From assembly GCA_002197995.1 (NCBI GenBank), contig NGZR01000004.1:1922001-1986000 (forward strand): a DNA stretch of 64,000 nucleotides, given 5' to 3'. Every line of letters begins with the position of its first letter. Positions within the stretch are counted from its first letter, which is position 1. This document shows, in pieces, positions 23,312 to 36,000 of the stretch. The notes beneath the pieces were generated by a model. It worked only from the letters and a program-made list of their open reading frames with translations, did not search any database and was not told the DNA's origin. Origin of the DNA: Gaeumannomyces sp. JS-464 (Eukaryota > Ascomycota > Sordariomycetes > Magnaporthales > Magnaporthaceae). The translations under genes and the position numbers were made by a program.

Positions 23312-24573
23312 ATGGCGCCCCAACCCGTGTCCCAGGCCACCATCGACTTCTTCAACGGCCTCCGGCCGACGCACGCCAATGCCGCGGCCAACTTCGACCC
23401 GGGGACCGTGGCGGCCGACGCGCGGGGCACGCGCGTGGTCGTGCACGCGCGGTACCCGCAGCTGGTCGAGGACTTCCTGGCCTTCAAGCGCGAGCACGGC
23501 AGCGCCGCCGAGCAGGCGCTCTACCACGCCGGCTGGACCTGGCGCGACCAGGTGGCGCGCCTGCTGGCCAAGCGGCCGCTGGCCTTCCTCAACCCGCACG
23601 ACGACACGGTCCTGCGCACCGGCGAGTCCCTGTCGGCCGCCGCGCGCGCCTGGGACCTCGTCGGGACCGCCGACGAGGGCACCGAAAAGAGGGGCGACCG
23701 CGCCGACGCCCTGCGCCTGCGCGACTACCTGAGCTACGACGAGATGCTGCTCGGCAGCCTGCTGGGCGTCAGCGGGCCGAGCCACTTCATCAACGACGGC
23801 AGGCGCGACAACGCCGGCGTCCCGGGGAGCCCGGGCTCGTTCGAGCCGCGCGGCGTCATCGTCGGGCTCGTGGGGCCGCGCTTCGAGCGCAGGGACCGCA
23901 TGGACTGCCACCTGATCGTCGGGAGCAACCTCCTGCCGCCGCCCCTGCGCGCCGCCTACCGCCGCTTCCTGGGCTGCGAGCTCGCGCCCGGCGACGATCC
24001 GGACCACCCGGGCTTCTCGGAGCGCGCGTACGGGGCCCGCGTGCGCGTCACGGCCGAGCTACTGCTCGCCGAGGCCGCCGACCGCGCCGCCGCCGCCGGG
24101 GCCCAGGCCCACGTGTACGTTGTGGGGCTGGGGCTGGGCGTGTGGAGGATCAACAACAGCCAGCCGGGCCTCTTCGTGGCCGCCTTCGAGGAGGCGCTGC
24201 TGGGGCTGGCGCCGGCGGCCCGCGCCCGCCTCGGCGTGCTCGAGTTCGCCTGGATGGACAGGTCGGTCTCGGCCGCCGTGCGCGACTCCATGGTGGCGGC
24301 CGGGAAGCGCGCCCGCGTGGATGTCGTCTTTTCGAAGCGGAACCCGGCCGCCAAGCTGCCGTTGGCGTCGCCGAAGCGCCTGCTCGTCCTGAGTTACGCC
24401 TGGGACGGCAACGCCTTCCCGGAAACGAGTACTGGATGGGCTTCGTTAACGCGTCGGGCGACCCGGCCGCCGCTTGCATGAGCACCATCGCCGACCTGCA
24501 TAACCCGCTGCTGAACCCGGGTTACCTGGAGCGTATTGCCGTCCTGGGCCCTTGGGGTGGCACTGTCGGCTAA
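23312..24573 (+). CDS. MavL-like (DUF4804) protein, macrodomain-related candidate
   Basis: An intronless frame of about 420 codons starts at MAPQPVSQATIDFFNGL in a good context (ACCATGG). Family landmarks are EQALYHAGWTWRDQVARLL, LSYDEMLLGSLLGVSGPSHF, AHVYVVGLGLGVW, LGVLEFAWMD, then LLVLSYAWDGNAFP and GNEYWMGFVNASGDPAAACM. The family (formerly DUF4804) includes the Legionella effector MavL, described as an ADP-ribosyl hydrolase with a macrodomain-like fold. I infer a related fold here; activity is not shown. One G is missing at 24421-24422, exactly between the AWDGNAFP and NEYW motifs, and the stop at 24573 is reached in the second frame. GC content is very high (many GCC/CGC codons) compared with the zinc-finger neighbour. 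The family assignment is from memory of motifs and should be treated as moderate. Confidence 0.55.
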
Positions 24574-25012
24574 GATGCTGACGAACGCAATACTCACGGG
24601 CCTCCACATGATAGGAAGCGCCGTTGGTTCGTCGCCTGGACAAACAAATACAAATTCCATTGCAATCTAGCCCAGAGGCTTCTGGTGTGATAATCTGGGA
24701 GAAGCAATGTGCTTCCCTTCCAGCAACTTCGGGCTTGAGCGTGCATGTACGACGGGCAAGGCGCAGGCACTCGCATTCTAGGGTGACGCGGTGCTCTCGT
24801 TAAAACGCTGTTGGTATGCCGATGTTGAAGATACCGTTTCCCCCATGCATCCCTTGTATTGCCAAGCTTGATGTGAATTGGAGGGAAAGGCTAATACGCG
24901 GTCCGTTTTGGGACTGCACAATGATTACACGGAACGTGAAACTTACGTGACCCCTTGAATGAACCATCTCCAATAGTTGTAACACGGGGTATACGAGCGT
25001 CATGCAAACTCC
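24574..25012. other. Convergent intergenic region, 439 bp
   Basis: This holds the 3' ends of the MavL-like gene (+) and oms1 (-). No further gene is recognised. Confidence 0.5.
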
Positions 25013-26510
25013 CTACTTGCTAGCCACCTTAGGGCTGCTTGCACCGGCCTCCTTATCCGCAGCAACCCTGAGCTCGATGAGCAGCGTAGTCCCAGCCTGC
25101 AGGACGCCCGGCCTCTTGACGCTGACGACCTCGAGCCCGGGGACGGCGCTCGCGGCCTCGCGCACGACGCGCTCGATGTCGCGGTCCACCAGCAGCCGAA
25201 GCGGGCAAAGTGGCCCAGCGCCAGCTGTCGAGCGCCTTGTTCACGAAGGCCCAGTCGCCGCGGCCGTGCTCGAGCAGCAGGGATCCGGCCCGTCCCGGGC
25301 TTGAGGACGGCCGCCATGTTGGCCAGCAGTCGTCCCGGCGACGCCACGCTGCACAGGCCAAAGGTCTGCACGACCACGTCGTAGTGCGTCGGCTCCTCTA
25401 GCGTGGACGCTGTGGTGGGCGATGGTGTTGGCGGCTTCCCCGACTGCCGCGAGAAGGAAAAGAAGCCCGGCTTTGTAGATGGGGATTCTGGGCTAGTAGG
25501 CTGGGGTTGCTGCTGCTGCTGCTGCTGACCAGGCACAAGCCGCCGTGGACGCGCCGCCGGCAGAGGCAGGCCGTCCTGCGCATCGGCGCGCACCAGCCGT
25601 AACCTCCCGTCCTGTATGTTGAGGACCTCCTCCACCCCCGCGGCCCTGAACTGCTGCTCGCCCGCCGCCTCCTCGATCTTGGGCCTGGCCTTGGGCACAT
25701 GGTGCTTCATCCCCGGGACGAGGTCACGGATGCGCCGGCGCGCGAGGTGCAGCACGTCGGCCGAGACATCGACGCCGGTGTAGCTCGCCATCTCCACGTC
25801 GCCATCGCCGCTCTTGGCGCCGCCGCGCTTCTCGAGCCGCCGGACGGTGCGCAGGTGCGGGTCGACGTCGGCGATGTCGTCCCAGTCGTAGTAGACAAAG
25901 TTGCGGCCGGTGCCGACGGCGACCTCGAGCACGTCGCCCGTGCACTCGGCGGCCAGGCAGCAGCGCAGGCGCCTGTGGCCCATGACGAACTCGGGCCAGT
26001 CCAGCCCGGCGTCGAACTCGGCCGCCGTGGCGCGCGAGATGGTCGGCGGTAGGCCCGTCGGCGCCGCCGGCTCGCGCGCCGCCAGCTCCTCCTCGTAGCT
26101 CCGTGCCGCCGCCAGCGCCTCGCTGTCTTCTGGTGGTGATTCCGATGCCCTGACAAAGACGGTGACGACGTACGAGGTATAGCCCATGAAGATGGTACCG
26201 CCGATCACCATGACGATGAAGGCCTTGCCCCGTTTCTCCACGAGCTCTGAAAGAGGGACGCTTTTGTCCCCTTGCCGCTCGGGGCCTGGCCCTGCGGCGG
26301 CGGCTTCGGCTGCTGTGGCCTAGACTTTGGCTTCGGCTGCTTGGCCGGGGGTGTGGCCTTGGGCTTGGCCGGAGCAGCCGGCGTACCCGGTTGCTTTTTG
26401 CATACCGGGCTGGTCACGTGCACGCCCCGGGCGCAAGTCCGGCTCCGGGCGGCCGGGCGGCTGAGCAGTCTTGCCGGGGCACGTACGACAGGGAGCCGAG
26501 CCCAGACCAT
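25013..26510 (-). CDS. oms1: Oms1-like mitochondrial membrane methyltransferase
   Basis: The product is about 499 residues, without introns. The N-terminus (MVWARLPVVRAPARLLSRP..) is Arg-rich like a mitochondrial presequence, followed by a Pro/Lys-rich linker. Next come ELVEKRGKAF and a single membrane segment (IVMVIGGTIFMGYTSYVVTV). The SAM-methyltransferase domain has motif I DVLEVAVGTGRNF, VDVSADVLHLARRRI, YDVVVQTFGLCSV and LKPGTGRILLLEHGRGDW, with a FARFGCWW motif near the end. A Gln run (CTG-repeat on the plus strand, about 25508-25529) sits inside the domain. In yeast OMS1 is a multicopy suppressor of oxa1 respiratory defects. Four single-base breaks are needed: near 26246, GGG 25280-25282, CC 25221-25222 and T 25185. 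A stop at 25013 ends the family frame. Confidence 0.8.
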
Positions 26511-28381
26511 GGTCCCTTGCTGTTGCGCGCGCAGGAGGGACGAAGAAAAAAAAAAATTTCACGCCGTCACCTCATTGCCTGCCAGCTCGCACCCGAGAGC
26601 TGAGGGACAAGCGGCCCTCGGTAAATCCTGGCGCAGTACCGCACGAGTAAGGGCTTCTCGAGCTCGCCGTTGCATGCGCGTGCTGCCACTGGTCGATTGG
26701 GCCTGGAGGGCTATCATGAGAAACTCGAGGCTCGGCTGAGGCTCGGCTTGAGGCTGAGGCCCCTGCTTGAAGTCCCTGCTTCTTTTTTTTTTCTTTTTTT
26801 TTTTTTTCAGGGGTCGCAAAAGCAGAGTGTGGAGAGAAAGTGGGGCTTTCCAGGGGGAGCTTCACCGCAGCTTCTCGTGCTCGACCTACTTGGTCGGCCA
26901 TCACGATATCAAACGCCCGTGCTGGCTGGCCCAGAGCGCACGCCTCATGTCGCCTGTCAAACGTTCTGCAACAACTCTGATCATCAGTCAAAGCTGCATA
27001 CGCGTGGGTTTCTACACGCCTTCTTATGCTAGAGATATCATGTTAAGTATTCCAATAGAATTGACAGTTTTACCGGTTAAAATCGCCCCGATTATCCTTT
27101 TGGCCATGTTTGTTGACATGCAGCAAAGCCAGACCCCCTGGTCATTTGTCTCATGTGCCTCGGTACCAAAATGGATGCATCTCGTTTCCTCGAAATAACC
27201 GAGAGACAGCTCAGGTCGATCTCGATCATCTCTCCGACAAGGCATGCTCCGTGCTTTTTTTGCCCGCACGATAGAAGCTGAGGCCCAAAACTGGCACCAA
27301 CACAACGACAAGGTACGATGCATTATCACGCCATCATAAGCTATCAACGTCATCATGTATTGCCAACGCTCTAGACCGCCTCCCATCTACAAAGACCACC
27401 TATCTACCTAAAAAAAACTGTCTTCTAGCTGACCCATCAAAACGACCATAGTAGTACAGTGTACATAGGGTAAGGTGAGAGGTATCAACCGGCCATTTTT
27501 TCCCGCCTTTTCCTGTTGTTTTGTTCCACTTGCCCGTCCAGGTCCCGCCGCCGAGCTGCCCTCATCTCGAGGGAATTGCGCGACGACCCGTGGACCCCAT
27601 CGCCGTTTTTTGTTTTCTTCTGTCCGCCTGCTCCGCAAATTTTCTTTTTAAATCCCAATAATCCATCGAATGGGCCCGAGGTGAGCGAGACCATCAGAAG
27701 CCACTGGAGAGCAGAGCCGGCCCCCCTGGCAACAACGTGGGGGCCTTTGCTTTTTTTTTTTTTCTTCTCGTTTCTCCTCCCCACCCGACAGGGCCCGACC
27801 GAACCGAAAGGAGAAGTCCTCGAAAAAAACCGATTAACCACAAAAGCGGTCGGGCGTTTGCAACGCGGTGCCGCGAGTCAAGGGAGTTTCCGAGCGCTAC
27901 AACAGCGCGGCAAAAGAAAAGCGCCAAGAAAAGAAGGCAATGAGGAGGTGGTATCAGGAAAGTCGAGACTTGGCATGACCAACTCAACGCCGTCTGAACG
28001 CCATAAACCAAGCGACGGGAGAGGGGAGATATCGAAGAGGCAGATCATCAAAAAAAGGGACAAGACAATAATAAATGAGAACCGCATGCATGTAAATTCG
28101 TACCACCCAAATCCACTTCCCCAATCCGAGGACCCGACCCAGACCCAGACCCATCGTAGACACAAAACAAGCAACGGCTTTTTTTTATCCATAATTAAAA
28201 ACAATCGTAGAGGACGAGGAAAATACAACACCATACACCCAACTACCAGGGAGTCTGTGAATTCCGGTCCGGCACGGAGGGGAAGAAGAGAAGCCGCAGA
28301 CCAACGTGTTGGGACGCGGGGTAGATGTTACAACTAGGGTGGTGATGGTCGTCGTGTGCGAGGAGGCATAGTCGAGGTTAC
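26511..28381. other. Intergenic, with long 3' region of the Gds1-type gene
   Basis: It contains T runs at about 26781-26808 and 27750-27763. The region probably includes the oms1 promoter and a long, A/T-rich 3' UTR of the Gds1-type gene. A 273-codon plus-strand frame at 27516-28337 crosses those T runs and is rejected as coding. Confidence 0.45.
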
Positions 28382-29785
28382 TTAGAAGTCAACCAGGAGC
28401 CCATCGAGCTCGTCGAGCTCCACGTTCTCGGGGCTGCGGTCCCACTCCAGCATACTGTCGAGTCGGGCCCAACCATCAGCCTCGACATCCCTCTTTAGGC
28501 TCATGCCAAACGAGGGCCTCATCGACGGGCTCGTGATGGAAAAGTTGATGATGTGATGTCCCGCGGTCGGGGACAAAGTCTTTGGCTGCAGGCCGCCAAA
28601 CAGGTTCTCGTCGCGGCTGTTGTAAGGGATGTCGATGACCGAATCCGCTGGTGCCGAGGCCAAGAGGTGCCCAGTGGCTTTCCTCTTCTGTTGCAGCACG
28701 TTGGCCGTCTGCGTGAACTCTTTCTCGTCCTTCTCTAGTGGTGGCGATCCGCTGCGATGGTGCCTCGAGTGCGGGTGGTGGCGGTGGCTGTGGTGGTGGT
28801 GGTGGCGGGAGATTGCTGGCAGGAGCCTGCCCGAGAACGAGCCGATCGGCGTCGTGGGCATGGGGCAGGTCGTCGTCGAGGTCGTCAAACTCGGGTGCTG
28901 ACAGGTCGACCTCGGGCGAGGGGCTCAGGACCCTCCGGCGCTCGAGGTCGTCGGCATCCTCAGATGCCGAAGTGCCGCTTGACAAAGAGGGCGTGATGAT
29001 GGAGGAGCGCTTGATTATTGGCGTGCTGACGGTCGAATCGGAGAACGGCGGGTGCGGACATGTGGTGAGGTAGAAGTACGTTCTCCTCGGGTGCACAGTC
29101 TCAAGCTCCTTGGCCAGAGGACAGGGCGAAGAAGCAGTCCAACACGGGCGCTCAGGAAGGTCGCTAACCTGGATGAGATGATGGCGCACGGGTTTGCGGA
29201 TCTGGGTTGATCGCAACCGGTCAGCGCATGCACAATGGCCATGAGGGGTAGGGGCAGCCCAATCCCACGGCAGGAACAGGCTGGGCGAGGCGAGAGTTCT
29301 TACTGCTGGACGATCCTGAGCTGCAGCATCAGGATGGTGGCAAGTTCCTTGACCAGGTGAGGGCGGTTCCCCTGGCTGATCAGGACGCGGATGACGGCCT
29401 CGACAATGTCGTCGTTGATGGATTCCAGATCTATGGGCTTCGGCTCAACCACGTCTCTATCCATCATTTCGACCGAGGCGGTTGGCGAGGGCGGCGGCGT
29501 GCGCTCGAGCTTGGAGGTTTGCGGCCGGGGCGGCGCAAGCTTCCTGGGTTGCGACGCGGGGCGCGGGCTCTGCGACTCGCCATCGTGGGACGCCTTCCTT
29601 TTCTTGGTGGGCTGCGATTTTGGTGATGTGGCAGTGGCCGCCGATGCTGACCTTGCCGGAGCGGCGGTTGTGCTGGTGGCCGTAGAGGGGGAGTTGCGGC
29701 GGGCGGCGTGGTGGTTGCCGGGCAGAGCGATACCGAGACTCGGCAAGCTGAGCGACACCTTTCTCGTGTTGTATCCTGCAGACAT
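28382..29785 (-). CDS. Gds1-type winged-helix domain protein
   Basis: Exons are 29785-29304 and 29201-28382 with a 102-bp intron, giving about 433 residues. After a Ser/Ala-rich N-terminus comes the winged-helix core: SINDDIVEAVIRVLISQGN, HLVKELATILMLQLRIVQQ, then IISSRLATFL, PCWTASSPCPLAKELETVHP and RRTYFYLTTCPHPP. An acidic middle (SPSPEVDLSAPEFDDLDDDL), a His-rich stretch and the conserved SPPLEKDEKEFTQTANVLQQ follow. The C-terminus ends ENVELDELDGLLVDF. Yeast GDS1 is linked to nuclear/mitochondrial gene expression; this protein is most likely a nuclear regulator, but DNA targets are unknown. Two single-base breaks are bridged, near 29153 and at G4 28862-28865. The ATG at 29785 is chosen because the sequence upstream in that frame is non-family. 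Confidence 0.75.
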
Positions 29786-30186
29786 GATGACGGCGGGCGA
29801 GAAAAAAAAAAAAAAAAGGTCGGCGGAACGGCAGGCGAGAGCAGCAGGCAGAAAGTGCAACCAAGCAGACACTAAACACAACTAATACAGCTCTATGCGA
29901 TTCGAAATCCTGTCGAAATTCAATGAAAAGATGATGTTCCCAAGTAATTCCTCCAGACCCCGGAATATGCGACCAAGAAAAAAAAAAAAAAATAGGGAGG
30001 CGGCTTCTGTTTGTGTTTCGAAGTCTGGGAAGGGGGAAGGGGCGGCGTGCAAGGCCACACCAAAGGGGAGCACTGGGTGGGGCCTTGTCAGCTGTGTTCC
30101 GGGACCCGCGTTGCTATTGGGCGACTGGCAGGGATCTCAGGTTTGGCCAGGACGGGACCCGCCCTGAGACTTTTTGCCTTGGCAAG

Positions 30187-30213
30187 CCACCACCCACCAC
30201 CCACCACCCACCT
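30187..30213. repeat. CCACCCA-type tandem repeat
   Basis: The unit CCACCCA/CCACC is repeated about four times in gene-free DNA upstream of the Gds1-type gene. Confidence 0.7.
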
Positions 30214-32893
30214 CGATTTTGTAGGTACTTCCATGGGATGGCGGCGCGCAACGCAGCCCAGCAAGCCACGACGGCTGCGGTACTTTGGGGGAACTCTGGC
30301 CCCTGCCGCGCTAGGCCCAGCACCCGGCAGGGATCAAATCGGTGTAGATGTACCTACATGCACGCTCCATGCAGAGACTCGAGATGGATGGCACATCGGG
30401 GATGGATACATATGCCATGTTGGGAGGCTCGGCTCCGCGTTTAAAAGGCGGTATGTGAAAACAAGAGAGGGAACAACTGATGCATGCATGAAATGCACTG
30501 CAGGCTGCTGCTGGCCACCGCCCTCGGTCCATTGCGAGCAAACGACCGGCCGTCTGAGCTCTCGTGGGGATGCATGTACCTAATCGGGAATGGATTGGAA
30601 TGGGCCATGATGCATGGATAAGATGGAGGGACTGACTGTCCCGCCACCAGACCAGGCTGACCTGTCTGATGTCAATCCCCAATCAGCTTGCTCTCTCCCT
30701 TGGACCACCAACCCTCCCTCTCCAAGAGACGGACACACACCAGCCATGACAATTGGCGCAGCGCTAGGCAGAGAGGTGGGCAGTACGAGGGCGAGGGCGG
30801 CACGCGCTGGCAGCTCGCCACCCCCCTCCCCACCGCCGCCCGGAGGACTTTGTGCGTGCTTCTACGGGGCGCCAAGTCCAGACCAGGCATTCCGCGCCGG
30901 TCCACCTTGCCTAAAAAAGGAAAGCGAGAAGAAGAAAAAAAAAAAAAAAGTAAAGGGTGGGGTTGTTGGAGCGATGGTGAAAGCAAGGGATGGGGTGTCG
31001 GCGGTCGGGACGCGCGAGAGAGCCAAGGGGAAAGAGGGACAGAGAGCCTGGATGGCCCGGCTCAGAGGGCAGCATCGAAGGTGGGAGGCGGGGCAGGGAA
31101 CCAGCAGCTCCACGACTCGAGCTGCTGTGGGATGCGTCCACTAGCCTTTTGGGGGGCGACGTTGTCCTGAATCAGGGGCCGGTGGCAGTGATGATGTCGG
31201 GTATCGGGTATTGGTCGACGTCGAGCACTTTTCTCTTTCTTTTTCCTTTCTTCCTGTCTTATTTGTGTCACTTGTTATAACATGCACATAAACGGACGTG
31301 GTGCATGGGGCTAGGTAAACGGGTGCTACGCTTCCATTACCCAGAGGCTGGGGGTGTAAGTGCGCCAGCTTCTGCGGCCGGTTGGCCAGCGTTGGTCGTG
31401 TAATGGAAAATTTTAGATTCGGATGGAGGGGCCAATTGTGAAGGGTCACTTTTTCCCCCAAGAAAATAAAATAAACTAAAAAAAATCCTCGCGACGTAAA
31501 TATTCAAGGCACTCACGAGACTAAGGATAAATTTCAACCTTTGTGTAAAGCCTTGTTGTTCTCCGAAATGGCGTATCCAGGGATCTACGCCAGGCCAAAG
31601 CTCCGACGAGCCGCACTGTCTCAGCCTCTCTCTCAAGCGGGTTGCTGCCAGCTAATGGGCGCATTAATCCCGCAGCGTGTTCTGGGGTTTGGACCCCTTT
31701 TTGGCGCAACCACACCACCAGTTGGTGGTCCCCTCACTTGGGTTTTCTCGGACGCTTTTTTAGACCTCAAGTGTCTGGTGTCACAGCTCTGGGGGCTCCA
31801 GGAGAGAAAAACGCAGGGAAGGGGGACGGTGATCCCAAGAAGCTTCGGCGCCGTCGTTGCATGTCATTCTCGGCGCCTGGACTATTGCAAGAGCTGCTGT
31901 CCCACCAACCAACCGACTCCTGTAACCTGTTCCATGATTGGAGAGCTCAAAGGAATTCGATGATGTAGCCACCGACCGCCGATCCCGGGGCAACCGGCAA
32001 CCAGGCAACCAGGGCGGTCCGCAATTTTGTCGGCCTCGGACGCCTTCCCGGGTTTTGCCTGCGTGGCTGGCAGCAAGACAAACGCGCAAAGTTTCCCTGC
32101 AGATAGTAATAGAACATGCATGCGAATCTGCGCAGAACCGGGCAAACATCCAGGTCGACGTTGCATGCCTGAGCTTCCGGCCGCGCCATCCTTGCTTGAC
32201 CTTGGCGGTGTGGCCGCTGTGCAATGCAAAAACTCAGCTGTCCGCCCGAGTCGAGATCGTCTTGGGAGTGATGTTCATTTTGTCACATCCAAAGGTGTCC
32301 ACGTACTTAGGTGGGCACCTCTAGGTAGGCATGCAGGCAGGTTATCTAGGCAGGTGTTGGGATCTCGTCTTGATTATCATCGGGGTCCGAGCCTGTACTT
32401 ATCATGGACGACCCCTCATCCGTATTTTTATCACGAGTCGCTTTTCCCTTAGTATTCACGCTAGTAGCACAAGATTGGTTTGCCTCAACCTCTTGATCGG
32501 CTAGGTGCCTATGAATCCATGACTGAACCATGCAACTTTTAGAGAACAAGTAAAGAAACCACCTCACCCCCTGAGTCTGCTCACCAACGGCGCTCAAGCC
32601 TAGCGGGATCAGACGAAAGAGAAAACAAAGAAGCGGAAGAGTAATAATGCCGAGAAGTCATGCTGTTTTTTCCCACCCAGTTCATGCCATTCGTATATTA
32701 TAGTACATAAGTTACATTACCATGCAATGCATCGCATCAACTCCCCGGCCCCCATGATTCGTCCTCGGACGGGAGTTGGACCGAAACTCCCGATGCATAC
32801 ACGTGACCTGCTTCTCGATATATGTTGGTTATGTAGATAGGTAGGTACCCTAGGAAAGCAGACGGAGTTGAGGTCGTTCGCGAAAACACCGAG

Positions 32894-32899
32894 TTTATT
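32894..32899 (-). promoter_or_regulatory. AATAAA candidate polyadenylation signal of not1
   Basis: TTTATT on the plus strand gives AATAAA on the minus strand, 185 bp downstream of the not1 stop. Its position fits a 3' processing signal; there is no transcript support. Confidence 0.4.
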
Positions 32900-33083
32900 T
32901 CCCTTCCAGCAAGCCACTGCCCCAAGTGGCCTGCTGTGTCTGGAAATGGAAACTCGAAAATGAAAAAGAGGTGGCCGCAGATGTGACCCATCTCGACTAG
33001 TGGTTCGTCTTCTCGCGGGAAAGTGGCGACGGTAGCGCCTTGGTATACTGCATGTTGCCATGCAAGACCGTTCGTGGTTGGCA

Positions 33084-36000
33084 TTAGATACCATAGTCGC
33101 CTCCTCTCCTAGTAAGGATCGTGAGGAATCTCTCAGCCACCTAAAGAGGGAAGACACGTTAGCTTGAATCATAAAACGACCACAGGTAGCCACAGGAAAA
33201 GGGAAGGTCGGGAATCTCTTACATCAGGAGCTGCCTTGATGAATGGGAGATCGAAGAACATGTACTTCTCGTTCTTGACCAGCTCGACAATCGTGACCAG
33301 CAGACCCCAGGGCTGGGGGTAGTAACCCACCAGCCGCTCGAGCAGGATGCGGCATATTTGCTGCCTGATTTCCGTCTCTTCGGCATCAGACATATCCGTG
33401 CCAAAAACTTCGAGCAGTGCCTGACTGAAAAATGAGGTCTGCGCGTTGGCGAAGCGGAGCCTGTGAACAATGCTGCTCAGGAGGAAGTAGCGCCCCTCGG
33501 GGGAAAGCTCGTGGACAAGGATGGACAGGATGGAGATGTCGGCCGCCCCGGGCACAAACACCTGGCCGCCCTTTTCGACCCTCGACACGGCGAAGATGCC
33601 AATCAAGGCAACAATAGCTTCAACCACTCTCGGGTTCACCGTCAGGGGCACGTTCCCGTACACCGTTGCCTTCTGGTCGGGTCGCCCAATCGCGTGCGTC
33701 ATATGTGCGATAGCATCCTCGGATGGTCCGGCACGCAGGGCCTGCTCCAAAACTCCGAGCAGCCCCATCTGGCGAAGGAAGCTGCTGGGGTCTCCCATGT
33801 TCGCCGGAGCTTCCCGAGAGTCTTCAACCCGATCGACCTGCACGCCAGGGTGAAGGGGGTCGGGAAGTTTCGGGTGGGAGCTCGGGGCAGCAACCAAGAT
33901 CATGTTTACGAGCTGCGTGCAGTGCGGCGGGATGCTCTCGCAGAGCTCGATGTAGTTGGCAGCGAGGTAGTCTGGGAAATCATGCTGCAGAACTAGCAGC
34001 AGTTTGAGCGTCCCACGGTAGAGATCCTTGGCCAGGTTGGACACCTCGAGCGCCTTTAGTTGCTCGCCGATAAATGCCAATAGCTGCTTCATGAGCTTGG
34101 TGAAGCGCGGCCAACCGGCATTCTCTGGCGTTTTCATGGCCAATGGCAGGAATGCCTTGTGCTCCAGGAGAGAGACCCAGGCATAGACGAAGCCGGGGAA
34201 CACGGCGGGTCCGAGATCGTTGAACTTGGAAGCGAAAACGAGCGTCATGTCGCAACGCTCGCTGTCGCTGATAGTGGCGCACTCCAGATTGTTGACCTCG
34301 TGAAGCAGGACCGAAAAGAGGCGGAAGAATAGCCTCTGGTTGAATTGGTCTCCACGCAGGAGGTAGTGCTGGTTCATCAGCAGCACGCCGATAGCCAAGA
34401 CGGAGTCCAAGAACTCCGCCCGCGGAAACTGGGAGTTCGGCTCGTCCTCGCTCTGTCCCTTGAGAAGAACACCAACCAGAGTTCCGAAGGCGTCGATACC
34501 CAGATAGCCGTCGGAGATGCTCCCGCCAGCGAGCGCGTTGGACTCGCACATCTCGGCTGACTTCTCTACAGCCACGCGCACGAACAGGGTGACGTCTTCC
34601 GTGTTATTGATAACACGACGAGCGAACATCTGCTGGACAAAGATGGCGGCAAACTTGGCGCTCGCGCTAGGGTGAGTGTACAGTCGGACCCACTCTTCGA
34701 ATACATACTCCATCTGGTCTTGGCGGAGGGCGGCCATCTCGTTGTGGCTCAATCCCGCAGGAGGGTCTGCAGGCGGCGCGAGAACCTTGGCCTTTAGCCT
34801 GTCGCCACCTGGAACTCCGGGCTCCTCCATGATCCATGCCCAGGCCTCGTCGAGACTGCGCACAAAATCGGCGTACAATGTGACTGGGGTATCGTTGAGG
34901 ACGGTGAGGTCCATGACCTTCTCCAAGAAGGTGATGGAACCCTCCTTGCGCTGCTTCAGTGCAGCGGCGATGGCGCCGTCGACGTTTCTCCAGTTCAGAA
35001 GATCAGTCCCCATCAGACTCGAGATGAGGGGAAGACTCAGGAGGTTCACTCCGGGCTGCTGCTGGAAGATATTGTTGACGCGTTGGTTCAAGGCCGGTCC
35101 CGCAATCTTGCGGAGCGTGTTGAGAACGTGTACAAACGTCTCGATGGCAAGGCTATCGTCTGTGGGGTTGTTGAAGAGCATCTGCGCTATGAGGTCCGAC
35201 GCGTAGATGGTTACGTCCTCCGAAGTCTGTTGCGCCTTGATCAGAAGCTGGACGACGGCGTCGACAAAGTCCAGAATCTGGTGCGGACGGGGAATGTCGG
35301 CAAAGTGCTCCTCAGGAGCGTCGGTTGCGACCCTCTGGATCTCCACGAGCAGCTTCTGCACCCGCTCGGCCACAGCCCTACCGTCAATGTTGGGACCGTG
35401 CTGCCGGCCGTTTACCATGGTGGCCGAGGGGCCGCCTTGCGACGAGTACGGCGGCACCTGTTGCGTACCCAGGTTGGAGTTCGCCGGGGTCTCTGCGGGA
35501 ATAGGCAAGGCCGGCACCGAGTTGTACTGGTCCTGGAGAACCTCGTTTGCCAGCGACCTCGATGCATCGGATGCGGAGGCAGCATGTGACGGCGCGGCTG
35601 GAGTCGCAGAGGTACGGGGCTGCCTTGCAAAGTCCTCGTAAATGGCCATCTGCTCTGGGTTGAGGCCATTGACGTTGGGAGAAAGCTTATAGGGGTTGGG
35701 GATCGTCCATGCCCATCGGCTCATGCCCGGGTCGACATATGGCTCGTTGGCCTCGTTGCGCGGTGTCTTCGCCTCGTTCAAGCTCCATTCGAGCATCTCT
35801 TCAATCTCTGGCACAGCGCGCTCCTCGGCCGCCTTCTCAATCACGCTAGATGCGGCGTCCAGGTTGAGATTGACACACATGTGGATCGTCCCCTCGGGCA
35901 GGACTTGAGGGAGGTCGTTGGAGAGGCTGCGCATGTGGTTGCCAATGTTGACCCGGAGCGGCTCTCGCGAGGTAACCAGGGCCAAGCTTCCAGCAGTCGC

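Larger units (their letters stand above)
29786..33083. other. Gene-free stretch (3.3 kb)
   Basis: This is the promoter and leader of the Gds1-type gene, then unassigned DNA, then the not1 3' UTR. It contains A runs at about 29801-29817, 29980-29994 and 30938-30950, a CCACCCA short repeat at 30187-30213, and CCTAGGTAGG-type motifs near 32310-32350 and 32830-32850. The open frames here have no domain support. Confidence 0.45.

Noticed and set aside
27516..28337. 273-codon plus-strand open frame
   Set aside because: It reads through T runs (FFFFFFS) and lies opposite the presumed 3' UTR of the Gds1-type gene. It shows no domain and no splice logic.
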